A stretch of 64,000 nt of DNA from positions 1,116,001 to 1,180,000 of the forward strand of contig SNVD02015884.1 in assembly GCA_013180625.2 (NCBI GenBank). Reading direction: 5' to 3'. Numbering within the stretch: position 1 is the first letter of the stretch; each line of letters begins with the position of its first letter. The translations under genes and the position numbers were made by a program. Below the pieces are notes generated by a model. It saw only the letters and a list, made by a program, of their open reading frames with translations. It searched no databases and had not been told where the DNA came from. This DNA is from Boswellia sacra. Its lineage: Eukaryota > Streptophyta > Magnoliopsida > Sapindales > Burseraceae. This document shows positions 1 to 12,179 of this stretch, piece after piece.

Positions 1-2250
1 TGGGAATTCTAAACTCCCCATATCAAACGCCCCGTAAACACTAGAGACTTGATTAAGAAAGTGAACGATTGTTTCTAGAATTTTGATGATGTGATATGAA
101 TCGTGAGAACTATCATACATGTATTTTAAAATAAAAAAAGACAAGAGTACAATTATTAATTAATATTTGAAGAAATTTCCAGGCATTGACTTGACCTCAA
201 AAGAAAGTGCTTAGTCGTCAAGGATTAGAAATCCTATCCCTGTAGCTCAAGTAAAATGAAACTTTGAACACTTTTTTAAACCACTTTATAAGGCTCCAAT
301 TAGCCCTAATTAAGAAGTATTTTTTTAATCATAAAATATTTAATTTTCTTTACCTGTTTTTGTCATACTCTATAAAATAAATAAAGATGTGTATGTAATT
401 ATAAGATATTATTTTACTAAATATTAAAAAATTTCTAAATATACACTTAAAAGTTTATAAAACTTTTAAGTGTATATTTAGAAATTTTTTAATATAAAAC
501 TTTTTGTTATGTTTATAATTCATATTTAAAGCTTAACCTTAATTATGTGAGAAAAAAACTTAGGAAAAATAATGATTCTTAACGCTAAAAATGTTCCTCA
601 GATATAATATTTTAATGATATTCACTATCTTTACTCTAATTAATACAATAAATCAAAAAGAAAGAGAAAAAAAAAATAATACATATTATTAAACCTTGCA
701 AAGTGTTAAACATTATTGTTTATTAGGAATTTTTTGAATTCGCACCCTTATAATAACAATTAATTGATTTCTTTTTGCGAATGGTAAAAAAATAAATCAT
801 ATAATTTATATTAAATTAAATAAATAAGGATTAAAAAAATTTCTATTTCTGTATAAAATAATAAAAATCAATTAATATATAGTATAATCTTATATTGTTG
901 TACAGAAAGGTTTGCGCTGCTTCCTATGTAATGTTAAACTAAGAGTCAGCCGGCTCAAGATTTTGGAACTAAAGAATAGTAAAATTTGAAATTGGATTAT
1001 TTTTCTAAATAAGGGTATTAAATTATTAATGGGATATAAAATAAGGGGGTGTTCAAAAAAATAATCAAACTTTTAGGAGGGGCCCGGACGTTCAAAGCCA
1101 TGACGCTGGTCCGCTTATAGGAACCAGCAAATAGAAGTCTAGATCGACAAACTCTTGTTCACTTATTTGCGAAGTCAAGTCAACCAGCCAACTCTCTTGA
1201 TATGTTTAATAGATAACAGTTTTTGCCGCGTTGGATCAAAGGTTATTTTAATCTAAATATCAATAAGGGGATCTCTTTCTTTGACGTTTGCTAATGGTAA
1301 GCAAGTTGATTTCTATAAATAATTTAACCCATTTCCTGGAACTTTCATTGCCGCTTCAGATGAAGAATATGTGCAGCATCGTTGAATTAATAAGAGTATA
1401 ACTATTTTATAAATTATTTATATAAACTTTCTTATATAAATTGATGTTTTATGAATTGATTGAAAGAGTAAATTTTAAATTTTAATTATATTAATTAACA
1501 TAGATAATTTGATAATTATTCAATAATATCATATAGATTTATATATAGATTTATATGGATGAATAGCTTGTGAAAGTAGCACCACTACTCAGTTAATTAA
1601 ACAACCAGAGGACTGCATCCCTCTCGGTTTATTTTCATCTATTCTTCAGAAATGCTCCCGTTTTTTCAAGGCATTAGCTGGAATTAATATTAATATGAAC
1701 TTGGCATCGACTAACTATGGACATGTATCGGATAAACTACGATTATTATAGTTAGATATAACTGCAAATGAAATGACGATATCGGATCAATATCAGCCTT
1801 TGTGTTTTGCAATTTTCTCTGAATATTCAATGAAGTTTCACCGACCTTCTGTGATAACTTTTCTCAGTCAAAGAAATTTCTCTGCAGTATTCTGAGTTTG
1901 AGCTTTGCTCTGTGTGCGCGTCTCTCTCTCGTCTTTTTCTTTTTTTCTTGACTTGACGTTTTAATTGTATCTGACTGAGCATGTGATGTGAACAGTGAGT
2001 AGTTTACTCTTTTTACGGTATTTTTTGGAAAATTCCTGTGAGGTTGGACCGCAGTAGAAAGATGAGTTTTAACTTTAAACAGCCAGGACCATGGCACACG
2101 TGCCGTTGAACAAGAATACCAGCCACGATACAGTACTCTTGGGTGACGGTACTCTTGGGCTTCAAGTGAAAGTAAAAAGTCCGAAGCACCACTCAAGCTA
2201 GCCCTACCTAGACTCCAAGAGCATAAATTCCTGAACATCCAATGGAATGA
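1..2250. repeat. Paralogous non-coding block resembling sequence upstream of TNL-2
   Basis: No gene is supported here. Positions about 60-1600 align by eye with 40500-42010 and with 46620-47900. Positions 1640-2080 align with 37370-37870 and 47920-48370. The shared landmarks include a CT-rich stretch before a TTTTTCTTGACTTGAC motif near 1940. In TNL-2 the equivalent block lies just upstream of the TIR exon, so this copy is probably the upstream flank of a lost or out-of-window TNL. The open frame at 37369 is broken here by in-frame stops, which argues against coding. Confidence 0.5.
421..495. repeat. Perfect 36-bp inverted repeat with 3-nt loop
   Basis: The left arm 421-456 is the exact reverse complement of 460-495, separated by three bases (ATA). 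The paralogous copies near 40885 and 46785 have the left part but lack the inverted copy, so the palindrome is private to this copy. That fits a local inverted duplication by template switching rather than a conserved element. Confidence 0.8.
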
Positions 2251-3440
2251 ATGCTCTGTTTTCTTAGATAATCAAGACTGAAATCTAAGTTGTGCTTGAG
2301 GAAAAACCAAAACTTGTAAAGCAATTTGAAGAACAGCATCAATCGAGCTGATAAACAAACTTATTGTACCTTGACTCCATGTATTTTTCCTCCCTTAAGA
2401 GGCCATATGTGGGAGATAATCCATGGTCGAAGGTGACTATCCTTAATTTCAATGCTACTGCAGAAACCAGAAGATTCGTATGCAGCTTCAGCATCTTAAC
2501 CATTTCATTTTAAGCGACAATGTCATTCAAGATTTAAATATGAAGACGAGATGGAACAGCAAAATGCCCAAAGTAATACCCATAATGATAAGAAGCGAAG
2601 CAGACTCTGCTTTTGCGAGGACTGCACCATACACCATTACGAAAAACATTAAAGATTGTAGAATATGGTTAGGCCGCTGAATTCATTCATAATTACATAA
2701 CATCCAATGGCATGCTCTGTTTAATTTGCTTAGATAACGAAGTTTGAAATCTAAAGTTGCATGTGTGTTAAGGAAAACGAAAACCTGTAAAGCTATTTGA
2801 GCATCGATGAAGCTCAAGACCAAAATTTTTGTACTTCACCTCAAAGTTCCTCCCCTGAGAGGCCAGGAGGGAACATATATTGCAGATAATCCCTAGTAGA
2901 AGGGTAAAGCATCCTTAATTTCAATGCCACAGCAGAAATCAGAAAGATCCTTACGCGGCTTCACCATCTTTAGCAATAGATCTTCTAGTGAGAGCAGCAA
3001 TATTAGCAGATCTTTTCATCTCTAGGTAAAGCAACTAACCTGCAAAAACAGATAAGTTGAGATACGAGAAAGGCTTAATAACACAAGTACTGGAAATTGA
3101 GTAGACAATTAGAATTTTCAAAGAAAATAAAGAGGTTAAAATTCTAGGAAGACCAATTTTGGTCTCACAGTGGTATAAGAATTTTGAAATTACATGAGAC
3201 TAAGAAAACATACATTCCATGATTGAGTCATAAGTATATAAAAGGTTTATAGTTAAAGCACTGACCTCTGGTGTAGAGAGAGCAACATTCTAAAATGCCA
3301 CCAGTGAATACAACACAGGAGCACCCACAACAGTTAAAAGAGTCAAGAAAGATCTGAAGTTAATAACAAGAACAGATGTAAGATCCAGAGAAAGATAATA
3401 GAGATCAGAAAATATTCTCAAAGAAAACTGTTATAATTTT
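2216..3440 (-). pseudogene. Remnant of unidentified multi-exon gene X (copy A)
   Basis: This stretch is shared with 49680-50440 and 57290-58200. On the minus strand it keeps an exon-like block whose acceptor (TTTTTGCAG) gives an exon start at 3039. Inside it an ATG frame reads MKRSANIAALTRRSIAKDGE and then stops. A further block near 3275-3350 ends at a donor AGAG|GTCAGT. The 3' part (about 2220-2490) is itself duplicated at about 2690-2960. I do not recognise the protein. It always lies just downstream of cyclophilin exons, so it may be part of the same duplicated unit. No continuous open frame survives. Confidence 0.3.
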
Positions 3441-3778
3441 ATCGCGCAGATGAACAAGGCAAAACCAAACATAGTTAGGTCATGTTAACCATCTTTGAAA
3501 TTGAGATGCACGTAATTCCACTGAAAATTGAAACTTTTACGTCCCATAGAGCATAAGGCTACAATACTTTGATAATAGCTCTTAAATATATGGCAAATCT
3601 TTCATGGACAGCTAAAACCAGATGAAAAAACTGCATCAGCATCCAAGCTGCTGATTCTTATACCATTATGTTTATTAAGGGGAAGCATGCATTCTGATAT
3701 TCTCCCAACAATTTGATGTACTCAATTAATCCATCATTGCATCTGAACTGTCCATATCTTTACCAGAAATTAGCTTAC

Positions 3779-6122
3779 CAACTGGCCTCGAGAGTGGTGA
3801 TGAAGAACCATGAGCTGTTGGAATCAGGTGCTGAATTCACCAGGGAAACAACACCTAAAAAAGAATTATAGATCACTTGAGTGAAGCAATGATAGAAGCT
3901 AGAAAAGAGTAACCTCCAAAATCAAGAAAAATTTAAAAGCTTCAGATATGCAGAAGTTGTCCACGGTTCAGATTTAAAGCAATAAAATAAAATAAAATAA
4001 ATTACACATTAGATCACCTGCATGTCCATGCTCAATCTTAAAATCCTCATCAAGAAAGGTGCCACCGTAGATAGACTAATTCCTTTTCCAATCACCACGA
4101 ACTATATCTACACCTTTAATTACAAACCCAGATATTATACGATGAAATGTTGCTCCCTTATAGTGGAGAGGTTTCCCATTTGGCCCCTTGCCTTTTTCCC
4201 TAGCAATTGAAGAGCATATTAAGCCCATTGACAATGAAATAAACTCCGTCAGTAGGCATAAAATACAAGAACCAAGTACCTCAGCATAATGCTCTGAAAT
4301 TTTCTGCAAACAAAAGAACTCATGCCTTAGGAAATTAAGGGGTATGGCCATAACCAAGGTGGTTCTTAAATAACTTTCAGCAAATTGACATCATATTTAT
4401 ACATCCTGTATTCTAATTTTCATTACCATGCAAAATGTATTCACAAAGGAAGAGGGCCTGTAATACACCTCCACATAGGCTGGCACCACTTTGCGTTGCA
4501 AGAAATGTCTACAGATAATAAAAAAATATATCAATAAATGTAGATAGCCAAGACAGATTGTTACAAAGCAGGGTCATGGCAGGGGTCGTCTGGATATGGT
4601 ATTAACACTAAGCAAATTCACATGAACTGGTCACTCTCAAGACGCACTTCTGCAATTGATATTTCAACACATTAAATCATTGGGAAAATAATATTGAAAC
4701 AGAATTTGTGTCTGGCATTTGATAGCTCTTGAAGAGTGGAGAGTTTGTGCGGGTATGGTGAGAATATGAGATCTTCTATTTGTTTATTTTTATTTTATTT
4801 TATTTTATTAATCAGAGGATTAACGGGCTTAAACATGATTTTATTAGAGAGTGAGTAAAGAATAAAGAATAAATGTTTGGTATTGATAGGGTGTATCGTG
4901 GAGATGTTTGTTCTCTATCATCAGAAGTGTACAAGTGGAGAACAAATAAATGATTGCATTGAATGGAAATTATTTGAGACCCCTCAAGATTGGATGATAC
5001 GGGAAGTGCAACGTGTTATTGTGAAATTCTAATTTGTTTTTATTATTTAACTGAATTTATATATTTTTCTCTTAAATTTTTAGTCAAATTTAACGTCAAA
5101 GAACAGACTAAACTCACCTTTAATTCCTCAAATTAAGATCCAGCATCTAGTGTCTTTTGGATAGTTCAACAACTTATTAATTGTTTATTTAAATATCAAG
5201 AGAGATTAATAAATGTTGAGTAAGGTGTTGAGTTGTCGAATTGGTTTATTCGATAATTTAGACATCTTCCTTGTCAACTCAACACTTGATTAGGTTGTAA
5301 GATTTTTCTAAAAGAAAAATTGAAACAATTTATAAAATTTATTTTTTTAAAAATATTTTTCATCAACGTTTTACTAAAATATGATCAAAAATTTACATAG
5401 TCTTTGAATCTAAAATTATTTAACAAAATCTTATGAGGTGTTGGGATGTAAATATTCGAATGTAAAAAATTGGGTCTACTTGTCAAGCTGAAAAAGGGCC
5501 TGATTTAGATTTGTAGAGGATAGTGCCCAGATGGAAAGAAGCTAACGGACGAAAACGAAAATGGAATCTGTAGTGTAGGAGTGCAGTGTAAGGAGAAGTT
5601 GTCATATACCAGTGCACATTAAGCAACATGTCATACAAGGTTAAAATATAAAGACGACATGGCAGGATGATGAAGGAGTTTGATATGAAGTCGTATTATA
5701 GAGTCTAGGAGATCAACAATTCTATCTCCAAATCCGGGACTAAATCTGGTAGTTAATAAGAAATAAGAAACATCTAAGTACTAAATAACTGTCATACCAC
5801 AGAATCTACTTCGAAGCTAAAGTATAGTTGATCCATATCAATATTTCACCGCCAGTTCTTTCCGATGATCGCACATCGAAATAATTCACAATAGAAAATC
5901 AAGCAAAGCCCATGGAACCCAATTGAGAACATTCACAACCCAGATGAAAATTCGCAACCAAAATCCACAATTAGATCCAAAAGAACGAAAACAATAAAAG
6001 TGGGATTGCACAAAACGCACCGTTTTAGTGTGGCTAGTGAAGGCGAAAACGAGGAAGATGAGGATGACAACGAAGAGAAGAATATATCGCGGTCCGACCA
6101 AGACCGAGAGATCTCTACGCAT
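3779..6122 (-). pseudogene. Cyclophilin-type peptidyl-prolyl isomerase pseudogene (copy A)
   Basis: Visible exons, in transcription order: 6021-6122 encodes a 34-residue N-terminus (MRRDLSVLVGPRY then a hydrophobic run), a signal anchor as in plant ER/Golgi cyclophilins; 4280-4303 encodes ENFRALC; 4018-4199 encodes KGPNGKPLHYKG, FHRIISGFVI and SIYGGTF; 3779-3854 encodes NSAPDSNSSWFFITT. These are the hallmark cyclophilin motifs (FHRII and SNGSQFFITT). The gene is dead. The exons for the DVDI and GRIVIGLYG segments are missing, exon ENFRALC ends in TGA, the GDGKGSES segment carries TAG where GAG is expected, and the catalytic-loop Gln of SQFF is Trp. The sequence around 5720-5830 is a remnant of the flank of the lost exon. 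Confidence 0.8.
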
Positions 6123-6966
6123 TTTTCGTGGCGTTTGTGATCTCTATCTAAACTGAAATTTTAACAAAAATCTTTCATTTCTGGATTCTCCATCAATTGT
6201 TGAAGCAAGCGAGGTGTCCGTGTGTGGAAGACCAAAACGCAGCGCAGAAGACACGCAGAGTGGGTGTCAGCGAGTGACTCAGTGGGCTTCTTAAATGCTT
6301 CCCTGGAAAGGCGCTGAAGAGTGGAGACTTTGGGTGGGAGTGGTGAGAATATGAGATCCTCTGTTTGTTTATTTTACTAATTTTTTTTAATCAAAGGATT
6401 GAGAATTTGACAGGCTCAAATATTGTTTATTAGAGAGAGATTAAAGAAGAAATGTTACAGTACTTCTACGGTGTATCGTGGAAATATTGTTTTCTATCAT
6501 CACAACCGCAACAAGTGCGGAATAGATATATGATTGTGTTGAAGGGAAATTTTGGACGCCTCTGTAATCTTGGTCAACTTTTTTAGACCAAAATATTTTT
6601 ATCCTTACTTTGTTCGATGTCAAAATTTCGGAAAATAATAACCATTATATAAACAAATTCGGGTTTTTTTAATTATGTATACAGTTCGAAAAAATGAAAA
6701 TAAATTTTGGGAATCATGAGTTTTTTCTAAGTTTAAAAAAAATGAATATAAACTTTAATAATCATTTATTTTAATTTTTTTGAAATTTTCAAATTTTACA
6801 AGCATTTTCCAAACTTCGTGCAAAAAAATCGGAGGCTTTATGTCAAAGAAAACCAGGTGTATGGATTGCACCTGATAGATTATAGCATAACCCCAAAATT
6901 TTCTACAAACGAGAATGAGACCATTCTTTATACCTCAAAATTTTTTAGATATTTTGATATTATTAT

Positions 6967-7001
<35 letters not shown>

Positions 7002-8129
7002 TGTATATATATATAATACTTTTATATTCTTATATTTTTTTCATTTAAATCCTACTTGTTATATATACAACTTTTTTTTAATATTTATCTCCTTTATAAC
7101 AACTATTTACCTCCTCATAACAAAACATATTATGATATTAAAAATATCTCTTGTAAAATTATATCATCTATTTTAAGAGGGGTTACTTCGATATAAAGCT
7201 AAAGATGAAGATATTTTAATCATATCAGAGAATCTTCATCCTCATCCCTTCCCCAAAAAAAAATGGCAGATAGAGGTGGAGACTTATATTTTGTCTGAAT
7301 ATGACAGTTAGAGGTGAGACTTATATTTTGTCTGAATACGAGAGAATATGGATGGAGATGATAATTTTGAGACCATCATCACTTAATTTGATATAGGTGG
7401 TTAGCTTTGAGGGTGTATTGTATTCGGATCAAATTTTATTATTAAGAAACTTTAGTACACTTGCCAAAATTAGGTCCAATTACAAAGCAGAAAGAAAATT
7501 CAGAAGCCAGAGTTTCATTAGTACGCTTGCCAATCTGCTGCACCACAACATCCACCAGAGCTACTCTGCGTCGCTTAATCAATTGACACTTGTCGTTTCC
7601 AAGGAGTTCTCATGGAGTGTCATACATGGGATTGCTATCTACGCCAGCAATTTCATAGAGCAGTTTTTGATAACTATAATGAAATAAAAGGTCACATTCA
7701 TATTCAGTCATTGGAAACTTTGATGATATGAAACAATTTATTAAACCAACCAACCAATCAACCAACCATTTGTACAATAAAATACAAATTTGTCATTTTA
7801 GTGGTAAAAGGGAAAGTTTAGAGTACATTTTTTTTTTATTTTCTAGATTTTCACTAATATGTCAGTTAGGATACAAAGTTTGAATCGATTTCATTTAAGT
7901 TATAATTTTTTTTTTTAATTGATGTAAGGTGAAACAATATTGAAAGTATATGGATCAAACATATAGATCATAAAGCACTAAAGAGATAAAATAAACCAAT
8001 TAAATGATATGTACACATCACAAAGTGCCCTGGAAGCAAGAAAATTGAAAACAGATGATTCTTTTTTTTTTTTTTAATGAAATTTAAGATAACATAAATT
8101 TTTTAATGCTGCAATGAAAGGGAAAGAAG
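6123..8129. repeat. Conserved non-coding flank downstream of TNL-1
   Basis: No gene is seen. Positions 6310-6900 and 7040-8130 align by eye with 21780-23560, and parts align with 59200-60200, so this is the shared 3' flank of the TNL unit. An AT microsatellite sits at 6969-7016, where the TNL-2 copy has a short AT run plus (ACAT)n near 22431-22468. A 96-codon plus-strand open frame at 7397-7687 lies in conserved sequence, but its paralogue has indels that break the frame. Confidence 0.5.
6969..7016. repeat. (AT)n microsatellite
   Basis: An almost uninterrupted run of TA dinucleotides, with one short TTTTTG interruption. The paralogous site in the next unit (22431-22468) has changed to a mix of (AT)n and (ACAT)n. 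Confidence 0.9.
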
Positions 8130-9930
8130 CAAGTAAAATCAGATCTTCGTATAGAACTTGGAGATAAGCTTTCAAGATCATAAGATTCCACATCTTGCTC
8201 CTGCAATCAGTGGCAGACTCATAAATTTATGAGAGAGGGATCACTTTAGATATTTAAATATTTATAATTTACTTGATAAAGTTTAAGATGAGAGAATCTA
8301 TTAAAAAATAATAAAATTATATATATATAGGAAGACATTAGAATTATAAGTGTTCAAAATTATAATTTATAAAGAGTATTAATTTTCTTAGAACTTGATG
8401 TCAACAAACAAGTAGATTTTCTTTCAAATTTTCTATTTGTAATTGTTCAAAGAAGATTATTTTATAATTTTTTTCAGTTGAAAAAGACTACAAATAAATG
8501 AAATAAATTAAGTCTCTCATACATAATTTTTTTAATGATATTTAATTGTATTAAAAATTATAAAAAGATTTAGTTATTATCGTTTATCAAGATTTTTAAA
8601 TTTATGATCTTCTAATAATAATTAATTAATTTTTTAAGACTATAAAAAAACATAAAGCGAAACTTATAATATATGTCAAACTAAATAAATAAGAATTAAA
8701 AAATCCAAAATTCTATAATTGAATAAAAAAAGTAACAATTAATTATATGGATGAAAGGTTTTTATATGTGAAAGAATTGAGAAAATGAAAAGATAATGTA
8801 ATACTTGAAATTAATTAAGGTGGTGTTTGTTTTAATCACTTAACACATTTTAAATTTAAACACGTAACAAAACTTAAGTTATACCACTTAATAAGATGTT
8901 TATTTACTCTTTTAGATATCACTTAAAAAAAATAGTAAGAGAATATTTAACTTTAATGTGACTATTTTATCCTTGTAATAGAAAATATAAAATGTTTATA
9001 TTATATTTATTATAATTATTTAACGATTTCATAGTTAATAAAATTAAACAAAATTATCAATAGTTATACATTTAATATTTATTACTTATATTTTTTAATT
9101 ATTAAATTTATTGTAAATTTCTAATTATTTTAATTTTATTTAAATTTATTATTTTTCAGTCAATAACAAACTTTTTCTTAAATTAATTATTTTAATTAAA
9201 ATTACCTCTTTTTATTTATTTGTTTCTTCATCAATTTTAAATGATTTTTTTATCTCTAATTAAAATTTAAAAAAATATTTTCCTCTCCTATGAAACCCCT
9301 CCCCTGTTTCTACAAAATTTTCTTCCCTCTCAATCATTTCTCTCTTCAAATTTTCTTCTCTCTCTCTCTCTTATCCAGCTTTTTATTGTAAATTAATGCA
9401 ATAAATAAAAAGCAGAAAAAATTGCCAATATAATTTTAATTATGAAAGGATAGTTTAATTATTTCTCAATTCTCAGACATTAGAAGGAAAAAAGTGATAA
9501 ATTTTCACTTTTTATATTCAGATAAAATCTGAATGGATTCAAATAAAAGTGAGCACAACAAACCGTACCTAAGTTTTTTAAGAAAATGGTATAAGAGTTA
9601 TTATATAAAGTAATTTAAGAAAATGGTATAAGAGTTATTATATAAAGTAAGGTTATCAAGATGAATTTTTCAAATTTCAGAAAGGGCGCAGGCCCCGGGT
9701 CCCTGTATAGGTCCGCCACTGCCTGCAACTCCTCCTCGTCATGAGATTCCCCTTCCTCCTGCAACTCCGCATCATGAAATTTCTTATCCTCCTGCGACTC
9801 ATCATCAGATTCCTCATCCTCCTGCAGCTTCTCATGCTCATCCTCCTGCAACTTCTCATAACATGGCGTGAGCTCCACATCACGTAAGTCATCGTACTTC
9901 TGCTTCTGCATCATAACGAGGCATGAGCTC
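8130..9930 (-). pseudogene. Acidic last exon of TNL-1, split by a hAT-like element
   Basis: The 5' part (about 9925 down to 9722) encodes an acidic repetitive peptide with blocks such as EKLQEDEESDDESQEDKKFH and ELQEEGESHDEEELQ. The frame then runs into the element at 8208-9721 and ends by chance at 9615. The exon resumes on the other side at 8207 with LQEQDVESYDLESLSPSS, which matches the TNL-2 exon (LQEQDVESFDIESLSPSS) and gives the uninterrupted ancestral order. The acceptor is uncertain: the AG used in TNL-2 units is absent, and a candidate is GATGCAG followed by AAGCAGAAG near 9910, which is in phase 0 with exon 5. No intact acidic tail can be made from this copy. Confidence 0.65.
8208..9721. 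mobile_element. hAT-like non-autonomous DNA transposon, 1,514 bp
   Basis: The element begins CAGTGGCAGACTC and ends GGTCCGCCACTG, so the terminal inverted repeats read CAGTGGC(A/G)GAC. It is flanked by CCTGCAAT (8200-8207) and CCTGCAAC (9722-9729), an 8-bp target-site duplication with one later change, as made by hAT transposases. The uninterrupted site is CCTGCAACTCGTCC in the TNL-2 acidic exon at 23740. The interior is AT-rich and has no transposase frame. It contains a direct duplication of about 38 bp at about 9575-9650. It sits inside the acidic exon of TNL-1. Confidence 0.8.
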
Positions 9931-11654
9931 CAATAATTGTCCATTTGTAATATAAGTAACAATTACCAGAAACCATTGTCGACTCTATGAGAGAAACAAT
10001 TCCCAGGCAAAATTGTCTTAATTTTATTACTAAACTAAGGCAAATATGATTTTACAACTCTATTTATAAACTTAAAAAATAAATTCTTAATGACCATAAA
10101 ATTCCAAATGATTTTTATATCATAGAAAAACCTTTGTCATCAAGATGTTTTGTACAACAAATCCGTATCACCTCTCAAAAGAACAGGCAGTTATGTAAAA
10201 ATATAATCTTCTCTTTAATGTTTAATCCATCATAATTTATTTTGAGTACATTCGAGAGATTACAAGAAAAATTTCTACAAATTACCCGTTTACTTCTCCC
10301 AGTCCTTGTTTTATCTTGTCAATGGACGAGAACCTGGGAAGGCCATTTCCAAATTTTACTGCCATGTTTTATTAGCTTCATGTCATTTTCAATGAGACAG
10401 GTTTGCCTAAAGGCATAATTAATAAAAGCTGAAGTTCCGTTTGTGTAATATGTGTTTTTAGCTACCTCTACTTCTAATTTTTAGCACTTATTTATTCCTT
10501 ATTAAGGTCTGACTTCGTGAGCCCAAACAATTAAATTCTCCTATTGATTTTTGTGTTTGTGTTTCTTTCAGATCCCTCAGGTCATAAAAAAAATTAAAAG
10601 AGCTTTCATACGTTTATCATTCAATATCATTTTGTGAGTGAGTTAAACTATTTTTCTCTGGTTGTTGCCAAACATTTTGAAATAATGAAGAAAGTTCAAA
10701 TCTAGTAAAAGTTTTGTCAAATAAAACATGAGCTATTGCCTGTAGTGCCAATTCCCCAAATTCCTAGAATACAAAATCAATCTAACAAATGCACATTAGA
10801 GTTTGAGATTCAATTATTTGGATGGCAAACTCTATATATATTTTCTTGGTGTCATTTTTTCATTTACCTTGTAATTGACTAATAATGTTTATATTTCCTT
10901 TACTTGATAGGCTTGAATACCCATTGATGGGAAAATAACCACTAAGAACCATAAGAAAGGAGAAAAAAATTTAAAAAGGGGAGAAAAATCCAATAGAAAT
11001 ATAGGAGAAGGGAGGGAAGAAAATAGATAGAAAGAGAGGGAGAAAGGGATAAATAGATGGATAAACGAAGGTGTGAAGCATTATAAGAGCAGAAACTTCT
11101 GAAACAACTGAAAGGGGGACGAAAGAATTGAAGGGGGAGGAACATAGGATATGCCAGTTTTTATTAATTTTTGATCCATGCCTAAACATTTAATAATGAT
11201 CAAATGTGCTATTTATATTGGCCGAAAATCTAATAAAAATAGGATATTAACCAAAAAATAAATATTATTTACTTGAATTCTAAACTAACTGAAAATCTAA
11301 TGAAATTAGAAAACCAATCCCTATTTTAAATTTTAAAAGAAATGACAATCTCTAAAAATCTCTTAAATATCCTTACAGATTGTACATCATTTTTTTCTTT
11401 CATATTTTTTTTCTCTACTCATTCAAATTTAATGCATCTGCAATTTTTTCTAATTGATAAAGTTTAAATATTGGTAAATAGTGATTCATATTTAAGTCGT
11501 ACGTATAGATGAAGAAAGTTTGTTATAATAGCTTCTATTAGAAAACAGGACAAATAGAAGATATCCAAATGAGAGATAAACATACTATTTACTGACAATT
11601 AACGAATAATAAGATTAGTAAAATAAATTAATAAAAGAAGACCGACTTAATTAC
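9930..11654. other. TNL-1 intron 5 / 3' non-coding region
   Basis: No gene is seen. It contains a purine-rich tract (about 10955-11130) dominated by GGAGAA/GAAAGAGA, shared with TNL-2 at about 29530-29730. The rest aligns with 28890-30239 of the TNL-2 intron. Confidence 0.5.
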
Positions 11655-12179
11655 CTTGGATCGGATAAGATTGGAGCCTGGTCGGATAAGGTTGGAGCCT
11701 CGTGGATGCCGGGGGCTGTACACGAAATGAACCCCACACCTTTTAATCTTTAAATGAGAAGCACAGACATCGAAGCTGATATACAAAGAAGTATCATTCT
11801 TTTCTGTATATTCCTCGTTATCTTTTGAGCTGCCAATTTCCTTCTTTGGTAAACAAATGAAGTGTGTGTATACAAAACTTGAGCTACCATCACTGGCCTC
11901 CGAAGGCACTAAAGGATGAAATTTACAAGACATAGTGCATATGTTGACTTCAGTCTTGTTAACTCTGACTTTTATAAAACATGGCTGCCAAGTTGGACAA
12001 CGATCTTTGGCATTTCCAACTTTCACAACAACGCATATATTAAAACCAAGAACATCTTCACTAGTCAAATGTTGTTCAATACTTTGACGCAAGCGAGATC
12101 CCTCATCCTTATAGTCAAACCACTCAGGAATTTCCTTTCCACGGTAACAGACATGCTGAAAAATTTTTCGACTAGATTC
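11655..12179 (-). CDS. TNL-1 exon 5, post-LRR C-terminal domain
   Basis: 175 codons in phase 0 beginning ESSRKIFQHVCYRGKEIPEW. The EIPEWF, GFNICVVV and KRCGVHFVY motifs belong to the C-JID/post-LRR domain of TNLs. Near the end a short in-frame duplication gives GSNLIRPGSNLIR. The donor AAG|GTAATT leads toward the acidic exon. If unspliced, the frame ends at 11628. Confidence 0.75.

Noticed and set aside
7397..7687. 96-codon plus-strand open frame
   Set aside because: The paralogous sequence at 22820-23080 has indels that disrupt the frame. It lies in a conserved non-coding flank.
10942..11189. Ser/Leu-rich minus-strand frames near the purine tract
   Set aside because: They come from a low-complexity purine-rich intron stretch, and the paralogue at about 29530-29730 is not open in the same frame.
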